In this document: piece after piece, positions 41,238-49,172 of the stretch
Numbering within the stretch: the stretch's first letter is position 1
Layout of the letters: each line of letters starts with the position of its first letter
Assembly (NCBI GenBank): GCA_041389525.1
Contig: JAWKRR010000042.1
Span: forward strand, 1 to 64,000
DNA from: JACKFB01 sp041389525
Lineage (GTDB): Bacteria > Myxococcota_A > UBA9042 > PHBI01 > JACKFB01
DNA length: 64,000 bases
Direction of reading: 5' to 3'
Program-made: the position numbers and the translations under genes
Notes under the pieces: generated by a model
What the model was told of the DNA's origin: nothing
The model's input: only the letters and a program-made list of their open reading frames with translations
Database searches by the model: none

Positions 41238-43693
41238 GCGGCCACCTCCGGCGAAACAGTCAGGTGCGGGCTGGCGATTTTTCGAGGGCCGGGCGGCGCG
41301 GTGGGCTCGCGCAGGGACGCCACGGTGAGGCCGATGACCACCAGCGAGCTGGCCGGCATGGCGATGGCGCAGACCAGCGGGGTCAGCACGCCGGCCATGG
41401 CGAGGGCGACGCCGCCGAGGTTGTAGGCGGCGGCGATCGCGAGGTTTCGGTGCGTGACGCGGCGGACGCTGCGAGCCACGTCGAGGGCGGCGGCCAGCGC
41501 GCCGGTGCCGCTGCCGACCACGAACACGTCGCAGCGCGCGGGGAGGCTTGGGCGATCGATGGCGGGGGTGGCCGAGACCCAGGCGGCGTCGAGGGCGGGG
41601 CCGTCGTTGATGCCGTCGCCGATGAAGAGGGTGTCTTGGGCGTCGATGCGGCGGACCAGGGCGGCCTTGGCCTCGGGGTTGAGGCCGCCGATGGCGCGCT
41701 CGGGGGCGACGCCGAGGGTGCGGGCGACGGCCGCGACCCGCGCGGGGTCGTCACCGCTGGCGATCCAGGTCTGGATGCCCAGGCCGCGGAGGTGGTCGAC
41801 CTCGCGGCGGGCGTCGTGGCGCAGGACCTCCTCGAGGTGAAGCTCGGCGAGGACGACGCCGTCGCGGGCGAAGGCGACGGTTGAGCGCGGGCTGGCGGCC
41901 CCGGGGGGCTTGCCGAGGGTGTAGCGGTGGGAGCGGCGGACCATGGAGAGGCCGCGGCCGGGGACCTCGTGGACCAGCAGGCCCGTGTCCAGCGCGGGCG
42001 GCGCGTGGGGGGCGGGGACGGAGGCGGCGGTGGTCGCGAGGCCGAAGGCGTCCAGGATGGCGCGGCTGCGCGGGTGGGCCGAGCGGGCGACGAGCTGGTA
42101 GAGGGTGTCGCGATCCCGTGGAGAGAGCGCGTCGATGGCGGCCGGGTTGGCCAGGCGCAGGGTGCCGCGGGTCAGGGTGCCGGTCTTGTCGAAGACGACG
42201 CGGCGGACGGTGGCGAGGCGATCGAGGACGCCCTCGCGCCGGAAGAAGAGGCCGCGGCGGGCGAGGCGGGCGAAGGCGATCTCGCCGGCGAGCGGGGTCG
42301 CGAGGCCCACGGCGCAGGGGCAGGTGACGACGAGGATCGCGACGGCCACGTTCAGGGCGGCGTCGGCGCCGGTGGGCAACCAGAGCAGGAAGCCCGCGGT
42401 GGCGGCGGCGAGCACGCCGACCACCCAGACCACGCTCACGCGGTGCCAGAAGCCGGCGGCGGGCCCGGCGGCGGCGGCGGGGCTCATGAGCGCGCGCAGC
42501 GACGACGCGTCGAAGGGCTCGAGCGCGCGGGCGTAGATGGCCTGGCCGCCGTGGTTGTGGGCGCCGGCTGGCAAGCGCGCGCCCTTGGCGACGTGCTGGG
42601 GGTCGGCCTCGCCGGTGATCCACGCGAGGGAGAGCGCCGCCTCTGACGACTCGAGCCGCGCGGCGACGGGCAGCAGCTCGCCCGGGGCGATGAGCAGGGT
42701 GTCGTCGGTGTGGATCGCGGCGGCCGGGATCACGGTGAGCTGGGAGTCCGCGCTGACGCGCCGGACGCGGAGGCCGTCGATCCCCGGGTCGGCCAGCAGC
42801 ATCTGGCGATTTCGCTCGACGATCCGGCGCTGCAGCCAGCGGCCGAGCAGCATCAGGGCGACGAAGACCGACAGGGTGTCGAACCACGCGGCGTCGGTGC
42901 GACCGCGGTAGAGCGACCAAGCCATCCCGGCCCAGGCGAGACCGACGCCGAGGGCGATCGGCAGGTCGAGATGCAGCACGCGCCGGCGCAGACCCTGGAT
43001 CGCGCCGCGAAAGAAGACCGGCCCGCCGACCAGCACCGAGAGGGTCGCCAGGGCGAAGCCGACCAGCCCGAAGAGGGCGTGGCGATCGGGGTCCGAGGTG
43101 TCGGACAGGCCCAGGTAGAAGGCCAGCGAGAGCATCATCGCGTTCATGGCGATGGCGACGCACACCCCGAGGCGCAGCAGCAGATCGTCGGCGACTCGCT
43201 CGCCGCCGCGGCGCGCGGGGGCTGTCCGGTAGCCGAAGCGCTCGATCTCCATGAGGAAGTCGCGCACCGAGAACGCGGTGTCGTCGAAGGTCAGCGAGAG
43301 CTTGCCCAGCCCGGGGTCCAGCGCGATGTGGACGCCGCCCGCGCGGCGGCGAAACAGGGTCTGGATCAACCAGACGCAGGCGGCGCAGTGGATGCCCTGC
43401 ACATCGAGATGGAGGGTCACGGCGGCGCCGGACGCGCAGCCAGAGTCCGGCGCGCAAGCTCGCGCCGACTGCAGCAGCTCGTCGAGCCAGCCGAACTCCG
43501 ACGGCGGCCCATCCCCCACCGGCAGCCCAGGCCCCTGCCGCAGCGCGTAGTAGCGCCCAAGCCCCGCGCCCTCGAGCAAGGCGTTCGCCGCCCGACAGCC
43601 GCCACAGCAAAACGGTGCCGAGGCGGCGTCTTCGGCCACCTCGAGACCGCAATGCGGGCAGTCGGCGTGCGTGTGGGTGTGGAGTGCGTTCAT
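41234..43693 (-). CDS. ccoI: Copper P1B-type ATPase CcoI
   Basis: An 819-residue P1B ATPase supplying copper to cbb3 oxidase. The N-terminal FCCGGCRAA zinc-finger-like motif is specific to the CcoI/FixI group. A heavy-metal domain with GIHCAACVWL follows, then the TM region with the TCPCAVGLATP metal site, DKTGTLTRG phosphorylation loop, SAHPRS and GDGINDGPAL. The A-domain motif is TGEADP. The first gene of the cbb3 cluster in the direction of transcription; canonical clusters place it after ccoNOQP. Coupled to ccoS by an ATGA overlap. Confidence 0.93.
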   Translation of the reverse strand: MNALHTHTHADCPHCGLEVAEDAASAPFCCGGCRAANALLEGAGLGRYYALRQGPGLPVGDGPPSEFGWLDELLQSARACAPDSGCASGAAVTLHLDVQGIHCAACVWLIQTLFRRRAGGVHIALDPGLGKLSLTFDDTAFSVRDFLMEIERFGYRTAPARRGGERVADDLLLRLGVCVAIAMNAMMLSLAFYLGLSDTSDPDRHALFGLVGFALATLSVLVGGPVFFRGAIQGLRRRVLHLDLPIALGVGLAWAGMAWSLYRGRTDAAWFDTLSVFVALMLLGRWLQRRIVERNRQMLLADPGIDGLRVRRVSADSQLTVIPAAAIHTDDTLLIAPGELLPVAARLESSEAALSLAWITGEADPQHVAKGARLPAGAHNHGGQAIYARALEPFDASSLRALMSPAAAAGPAAGFWHRVSVVWVVGVLAAATAGFLLWLPTGADAALNVAVAILVVTCPCAVGLATPLAGEIAFARLARRGLFFRREGVLDRLATVRRVVFDKTGTLTRGTLRLANPAAIDALSPRDRDTLYQLVARSAHPRSRAILDAFGLATTAASVPAPHAPPALDTGLLVHEVPGRGLSMVRRSHRYTLGKPPGAASPRSTVAFARDGVVLAELHLEEVLRHDARREVDHLRGLGIQTWIASGDDPARVAAVARTLGVAPERAIGGLNPEAKAALVRRIDAQDTLFIGDGINDGPALDAAWVSATPAIDRPSLPARCDVFVVGSGTGALAAALDVARSVRRVTHRNLAIAAAYNLGGVALAMAGVLTPLVCAIAMPASSLVVIGLTVASLREPTAPPGPRKIASPHLTVSPEVAA

Positions 43694-43866
43694 GGGCCTG
43701 CCTGAGGGCTGCGCTGCCCTCGCGTTCGAAGCGGCTCAATGAGCAAGTCCTGTGCCAGAGCGCATCTACGCTGCAATCCCGCGCTCTTGCAGGGGGCGCG
43801 CTCGCCGCTCGCTCCGATGGGGTGTGCGAATTCCCCCACTCCGAGATCAGGGCCACCACGGGCCGC

Positions 43867-43884
43867 TGTGTCATTTGCCACACC
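43867..43884 (-). promoter_or_regulatory. Candidate CRP/FNR-type operator upstream of the cbb3 cluster
   Basis: On the + strand TGTGTCATTTGCCACACC: half sites TGTG and CACA separated by eight bases. It lies about 175 bases before the ccoI start and 76 bases before the tRNA promoter. It matches 17 of 18 bases with 35488-35505 at the far end of the cluster. The rest of the 43694-43943 gap shows nothing I can support; no FNR consensus (TTGAT-N4-ATCAA) was seen. Confidence 0.4.
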
Positions 43885-43943
43885 CGCAGCATGGCCCTTC
43901 TGGGACGGGCGATTGCATAGGCCCACCCCGTGCGCTTTTCCGT

Positions 43944-43972
43944 TTGACAGGTCTGAGGGCCTCTGACATAAA
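43944..43972 (+). promoter_or_regulatory. Sigma70-type promoter for the tRNA genes
   Basis: A perfect -35 TTGACA (43944-43949), 17-base spacer and CATAAA (43967-43972), ending 27 bases before tRNA-Val. Confidence 0.8.
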
Positions 43973-43999
43973 CCCCGTCGCGTCGCCTTCGGGTGGCAC

Positions 44000-44073
44000 G
44001 GGCGAATAGCTCAGTTGGTCAGAGCACCTGCTTTACACGCAGGGGGTCACAGGTTCGAGGCCTGTTTCGCCCA
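44000..44073 (+). tRNA. tRNA-Val (anticodon TAC)
   Basis: A complete cloverleaf: acceptor GGGCGAA/TTCGCCC, anticodon stem CCTGC/GCAGG around TTTACAC (anticodon TAC), T-loop TTCGAGG, discriminator A at 44073. CCA is not encoded. Reads GUA and probably other GUN valine codons. Confidence 0.96.
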
Positions 44074-44114
44074 TTGAGAGTGCATGAGCGGTCCGCAAGG
44101 AACGCTGTCGAGTT

Positions 44115-44192
<78 letters not shown>

Positions 44193-44202
44193 CTTCGAAG
44201 CA

Positions 44203-44244
44203 CGAGAGGCCTGTTGGGGAAACCCTTCAGGCCTCTCGCGTTTT
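44203..44244 (+). terminator. Intrinsic terminator after the tRNA pair
   Basis: CGAGAGGCCTG (44203-44213) pairs perfectly with CAGGCCTCTCG (44228-44238), followed by CGTTTT. Confidence 0.85.
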
Positions 44245-44387
44245 CGGCGCCGATTTCCAGAGCAGGTCCCAGGCCCGCTCGGTTCGGAGCCTCCCCCGCG
44301 CCAGGATCGGCCGTGGCGCCGGCTGCGCTCCGCGGCGCTGCGCGTCACGGGCCCGGCTTTAGTCCGTGGGCCCGGGCTTCGTTTGCT

Positions 44388-44416
44388 TTGACGGCTTGCG
44401 GGGCGCGGTTTAGGTT
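44388..44416 (+). promoter_or_regulatory. Candidate promoter for aspS
   Basis: TTGACG (44388-44393), 17-base spacer, TAGGTT (44411-44416), 40 bases before the aspS GTG. The -35 is good and the -10 weak. Confidence 0.5.
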
Positions 44417-44455
44417 CCGAGCCCTTCGTCTAGGCCAGTCCTCAGGGGGCGCGTC

Positions 44456-46258
44456 GTGAGCCAGTTTTTGACCGAGTACAAGCGCACGCACACTTGCGGC
44501 GAGCTACGCCGCGATGCCGTCGGCCAGACCGTCGTGCTGATGGGCTGGGTCCAGAACCACCGCGACCACGGCGGCTGCATCTTCGTCGACCTGCGCGACC
44601 GCTACGGCATCACCCAGGTGAAGTTCGACCCCGCCGTCGCGGCGGAGGCCCACGCGGGCGCCGACCGCCTGCGCTCGGAGTGGGTGCTCGCGGTGCGCGG
44701 CGTGGTCGCTGACCGCGGCGACAACGCCAACCCGAACCTGGAGACGGGCGCCATCGAGATCGAGGCGAGCCAGCTCGAGATCTTCAACTCCGCCGAGACG
44801 CCGCCCTTTGGGATCACCGACAAGCTCGACACCAATGAGAACCTGCGCCTGCAGTACCGCTACCTGGACCTGCGTCGGCGCCCGCTGCAGCAGAACCTGG
44901 TCCTGCGTCACGAGGTCGCGCGCCTGACCCGCGAGTTCCTCTGCACCCAGGGCTTCCTCGAGCTCGAGACGCCGATCCTCACCAAGAGCACGCCCGAGGG
45001 CGCCCGCGACTACCTGGTCCCCAGCCGCGTTCACCCCGGCGAGTTCTACGCGCTGCCGCAGTCGCCGCAGATCTTCAAGCAGATCTTCATGGTCGCCGGC
45101 TACGACCGCTACTTCCAGATCTGCCGCTGCTTCCGCGACGAAGACCTGCGCGCCGACCGCCAGCCCGAGTTCACGCAGATCGACATCGAGATGAGCTTCA
45201 TCGGCCCTGACGACATCTTCGCGCTGGTCGGCGGGCTGGTGACGAAGCTGTGGAAGCACACCAAGGGCATCGACATCGGGGAGATCCCGCGGCTCGACTA
45301 CCAGCAGGCGATGGACCGCTTCGGCATCGACCGGCCCGACATGCGCTTCGGCCTGGAGCTGGTCGACGTCGGCGCCATCGTCGCGAAGAGCGAGTTCAAG
45401 GTGTTCACGCAGGTCGTCGCGAACGGCGGCATCGTGAAGGCGCTGAACGCCAAGGGCGGCGGCGAGCTGTCGCGCGCCGAGATCGACAAGCTGGGCGACA
45501 TCGCCACGCGCTACGGCGCCAAGGGGATGGCCTGGGTGAAGATCCGGCCCGAGGGCTGGCAGGGTCCGGCGGCGAAGTTCTTCTCGGGCGAGGTTCAGGC
45601 CGAGCTCACGGCCGCCTGTGACCTCGAAGACGGCGACCTGCTCTGCTTCGTGGCCGACACCTACACGGTGGCCAACGCGGCCCTGGCGCACCTGCGGCTG
45701 GCGGTCGGCGAGAAGCTCGGGCTCATCGATGCGGACGCGCTGTCCTTCGTGTGGGTGACCGATTTCCCGCTCTTCGAGGAGGTCTCCGAGGGCGGGCGCT
45801 ACTTCTCCAAGCACCACCCGTTCACGGCGCCCTCCCCCGCCGACGTGCCGCTGATGGACACCGACCCCGGCAAGGTGCGTTCGGTGGCCTACGACCTCGT
45901 GCTCAACGGCAACGAGCTTGGCGGCGGCTCGATCCGAATCCACGATCAGGCCGTGCAGCGCAAAGTCTTCTCGCTGCTGGGCATGGAGCGCGAGGAGGCC
46001 GAGACCAAGTTCGGCTTCCTGCTCGAGGCGCTCTCCTTCGGCACGCCCCCTCACGGCGGCATCGCCTTGGGCCTGGACCGCGTGGTGATGCTGCTGACCG
46101 GCGCCGAGTCGATCCGCGACGTCATCGCGTTCCCGAAGACCCAGAAGGCGACCGACCTGATGTGCAACGCCCCGAGTGCGGTGGCGGCCGAGCAGCTCCG
46201 CGAGCTGCACATCGCCACCCGCCTGCCGGTGCGCGAAGAGAGCAAGGCCGGCGAGTAA
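44456..46258 (+). CDS. aspS: Aspartyl-tRNA synthetase
   Basis: A 600-residue bacterial-type class IIb synthetase. Order: N-terminal OB-fold anticodon-binding domain (GWVQNHRDHGGCIFVDLRDR), motif 2 (FRDEDLRADRQPEFTQIDIE), the bacterial-specific GAD insertion (about 290-420), and motif 3 (GGIALGLDRVVMLLTG). It charges tRNA-Asp, whose gene lies just upstream. In the OB domain the sequence is RDHGG, with His at the position that is His in non-discriminating AspRS (for example Pseudomonas) and Leu in E. coli. It may therefore also make Asp-tRNA-Asn for GatCAB; this is inference. Starts at GTG. Confidence 0.95.
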   Translation: MSQFLTEYKRTHTCGELRRDAVGQTVVLMGWVQNHRDHGGCIFVDLRDRYGITQVKFDPAVAAEAHAGADRLRSEWVLAVRGVVADRGDNANPNLETGAIEIEASQLEIFNSAETPPFGITDKLDTNENLRLQYRYLDLRRRPLQQNLVLRHEVARLTREFLCTQGFLELETPILTKSTPEGARDYLVPSRVHPGEFYALPQSPQIFKQIFMVAGYDRYFQICRCFRDEDLRADRQPEFTQIDIEMSFIGPDDIFALVGGLVTKLWKHTKGIDIGEIPRLDYQQAMDRFGIDRPDMRFGLELVDVGAIVAKSEFKVFTQVVANGGIVKALNAKGGGELSRAEIDKLGDIATRYGAKGMAWVKIRPEGWQGPAAKFFSGEVQAELTAACDLEDGDLLCFVADTYTVANAALAHLRLAVGEKLGLIDADALSFVWVTDFPLFEEVSEGGRYFSKHHPFTAPSPADVPLMDTDPGKVRSVAYDLVLNGNELGGGSIRIHDQAVQRKVFSLLGMEREEAETKFGFLLEALSFGTPPHGGIALGLDRVVMLLTGAESIRDVIAFPKTQKATDLMCNAPSAVAAEQLRELHIATRLPVREESKAGE

Positions 46259-46289
46259 GCGGCCGCCCAGCCTGGAAAGGCTTTCGCCT

Positions 46290-46341
46290 GTGTGAAACCA
46301 TCGGCGCTCGGGGGATTCGCCCCCGCGCCGGATGGTCACAC
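46290..46341 (+). terminator. Long imperfect hairpin after aspS
   Basis: GTGTGAAACCATCGGCGC (46290-46307) pairs with GCGCCGGATGGTCACAC (46325-46341) with small bulges, and the centre adds GGGGG/CCCCC. It lies 31 bases after the aspS stop and 30 before the kinase start. No U-tract. Confidence 0.6.
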
Positions 46342-46371
46342 CGGCGCTGACGCCACCGGTGGTCGCCCGTC

Positions 46372-48166
46372 TTGCTCGAGCGCATCGAGAAATACCGAAT
46401 CCTCGAGGAGATCGGCTCCGGCGGCATGAGCGTGGTCTACCGCGGCCACGACGACGCGCTGGACCGCGACGTGGCCGTGAAGGTGCTGCACCGCCACCTC
46501 TCGCGCGACCCTGAGGCCCGCGAGCGCTTCTCGCGAGAGGCCAAGGCGGTCGCGCGCCTGACCCACCGGAACATCCCCGAGATCTACGACTACTCGTCCA
46601 ACGACGGGGATCTCAACTACCTCGTCACCGAGCTCATCATCGGGGCGCCGCTGTCGGCGCTGCTGCGCGAGGGCCCAGCACTCATGCCCGAGCTCGGCGC
46701 GATGCTGGCCCTGGGCGTCGCGAGCGCCCTGGAGCACGCCCACGCCAACAAGATCATCCACCGCGACGTGAAGCCTCGAGAACATCCTCGTCGGCCTCGA
46801 CGGCATCGTGAAGCTCACGGATTTCGGTATCGCCCAGGTCGTCGGCCTCGAGTCCATGACCATCACCGGCACCCTGGTCGGCTCGCCCGCGCACATGTCA
46901 CCCGAGCAGATCGAGGGGACCGTCGAGCTGGACTACCGCGCCGACATCTGGGCGCTCGGCACCGTGCTCTACGCCACGGCGACGGCGGGGGCGCTGCCCT
47001 TTGAAGCATCGACCCCGCACGGCATCCTCAAGCGCATCGTCGAGGGCCGCTACGAGGACCCGCGCCGCATCAACCCGCACGTCGACAGCGCCCTGGCCGG
47101 CATCATCGCGCGCTGCCTGCAGGTCGACCGTGAGGCGCGCTACAAGTCGGTGGGCGAGGTGGCGGCCGAGCTGACGAAGTGGCTGGCCATCCGCGAGCTT
47201 CACGAGCCCGAGGTCGAGCTGGCGCGCTGGATGGCCGGCCGTGAGATCTATCAGGCCGCGCTTAGCCGGCAGGTGATCGCCGCGATGCTGTCGGTCGGCG
47301 CCACCGAGCTGTCGGCGGGTCGGCGCCACGCCGCGCTCGAGGCCTACGGCCGGGTGCTGAACCTCGACCCCAACCACGACGAGGCCATGCGGCGGGTGCG
47401 CGAGCTCACGTCGGGGATGCGCCTGCGTCGCGCGCTGCGGGTCGTCGCGGCCTTCGCCGGGGCGGCCCTGGCGGTGTGGGGGCTGTGGCAGCTCTGGCCG
47501 AAGCCCGAGCCCTACGTCGACCCCGTGATGGTGTCCGGGCGCGCGCTGGCGCAGCTCGAGATCCCCATCCGCGCGCCGCGGCTCGAGCCCAACATCCCCC
47601 GTGCGCCGCGCCTGCGCTCGGGGCGCCAGGTCGGCCGGGTGCTGGGGCGACTGGGGCCGCGCATCGCGAAGCTGACCGAGCAGCGCACGGTCGTGACGGT
47701 GGATCTCCCGGATGCGCCGCCGGACGGGGGCGCGACGGGGATCCCGGTGCGCGTCTCGGTGCAGGAGCTCGCCCTCAGCGTCACCATCGACGACAAGCCG
47801 GTCACGGCCGGCACCACGATTCGCCTCACGCCCGGCCGCCACACGGCGCTGGTGACCCATCCCGAGGTCCCGGGGCCGCCGACGGTTCGCCGCTTCGTCG
47901 TGGAACCGAACGCCGACGGCAGTCCGCAGAAGCTGCACCTGAGCTACGCCTACGCGCCAGCGCAGATCTGGATCGAGTGCCAGGGCGGCACGGTGGTGGC
48001 CGACGGCAAGTTGCTCGGCCCGTGTGGCAAGGCGTACTCTGTGCCCGTCGACAAGAGCGAGCCCCAGAAGACCGCGATCTATGTGAAGTGGGACGACGAA
48101 CGCACCGACTGGCACAGGGATGTCACCTTCAGGCCCGGCGCGATCGTGCGGATGCACGCCGAGTGA
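46372..48166 (+). CDS. Receptor-like Ser/Thr protein kinase, one-base frameshift in the catalytic loop
   Basis: A Hanks-type kinase of about 597 residues once a frameshift is corrected. The N-lobe has GSGGMSVVY and VAVKVL. The catalytic loop reads HRDVKP, then one extra base near 46777 (AAGCCTCGAGAAC instead of AAGCCTGAGAAC) shifts the frame just before ENILVGLDG. The remainder continues intact in the next frame: KLTDFGIAQ, MSPEQI, ADIWALG. After the kinase come a helical region, one TM helix (ALRVVAAFAGAALAVWGLW) and an extracytoplasmic beta domain of about 200 residues, perhaps PEGA-like. Starts at TTG 46372, the only in-frame start after a stop codon. As written the gene is broken; the intact flanks suggest a sequencing or assembly error, or a very recent mutation. 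The stop overlaps the next gene. Confidence 0.85.
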
Positions 48167-49053
48167 CGCGAAGGCTCTGGGCAGGCCTGTGCGCCGCGCT
48201 GCTCGCGAGCGTCGCGGTCGGCCCCGCCAGCGCGGCCCCGCCTCAGGGGCTCACGGTCGAGCAGCGTCAGCGCCTCGGTGAGGCCGACGAGGCGTTCCGT
48301 TACCAGGACTACGAGCGCACCATCAAGCTGCTGCTGCCCGTGCTCGAGTCCGGCCAGATCCGCGACCCCGAGGAGCTGCTCACCACCCGTGAACACCTAG
48401 GCGCCAGCTACTGGTTTGTGGGCGCGCTGGACGCCGCGCGCACCGAGTTCGGCGTGCTGCTGAAGGAGCGGCCCGACCACCGGCTCAATAAGCTCTTCTA
48501 CCCGCCGGGGCTGGTGAGCTTCTTCGAGGAACACAAGAAGTGGCTGACCGACGCCGGCTTCATCGGGGACGCGCGGCCCGGCTCGGTGCTGACCGGCCCG
48601 CGCCGCACCCTGGTCAAGACCACCATCGAGCGGCGCGTGCCCGCCATCGCGTACCTGATGCCCTTCGGCGTGGGCCAGTTCGCCAACGGCGCGCCGGCCA
48701 AGGGTGCGGTGGTCGCGGCGGTGCAGGGCATCGGGCTGGCGATCAACGTGGGGAGCTGGCTTGGCGTTCAGGCGCTCAAGCGCGGCAAAAGCAACTCCAT
48801 CGCGGCCGCCGACGAGGGGCGCGCTGAGCTGCTGCGCGCCCTGTGGTGGGTGGGGACCGGCATGTTCTCGGCGACGTGGATCTACAGCGTCGCCGACGGC
48901 TTCGCGTACCGCCCGCCGCGCAAGCAAGTCGAGCAGCGGTGGGAGCTGCTCGACCCCGACGACGTGCCGACGCCACGCGACGCCTCGGGCGTGAAGCTGC
49001 AGTTCGATCCCGGGCCGACCGGGCTCGGCTTGGGCCTGAGCGGCGCCTTCTGA
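48163..49053 (+). CDS. Exported TPR-like protein with C-terminal membrane region
   Basis: A 296-residue protein beginning at a GTG that overlaps the kinase stop (GTGA). Signal peptide about 1-25. A helical TPR-like domain follows to about residue 130 (GEADEAFRYQDYERTIKLLL). Then come two or three hydrophobic helices with YLMPFGVGQFANGAPAKGAV, which resembles the DUF5683-type Gly-rich membrane segment. Probably inner-membrane or periplasmic and working with the kinase. Function unknown. Confidence 0.8.
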   Translation: MTRRLWAGLCAALLASVAVGPASAAPPQGLTVEQRQRLGEADEAFRYQDYERTIKLLLPVLESGQIRDPEELLTTREHLGASYWFVGALDAARTEFGVLLKERPDHRLNKLFYPPGLVSFFEEHKKWLTDAGFIGDARPGSVLTGPRRTLVKTTIERRVPAIAYLMPFGVGQFANGAPAKGAVVAAVQGIGLAINVGSWLGVQALKRGKSNSIAAADEGRAELLRALWWVGTGMFSATWIYSVADGFAYRPPRKQVEQRWELLDPDDVPTPRDASGVKLQFDPGPTGLGLGLSGAF

Positions 49054-49172
49054 AGCTGGCCGCGCGCTGCGACCTGCACCCCTCAGCCGCCCGGCGGCGC
49101 TCCGGGGTCCTCGACGCTGCGGCCCCGGCTGCGTATCATCGGCGGCCCCGGGGACTCTGAACCGCAGGTGTC

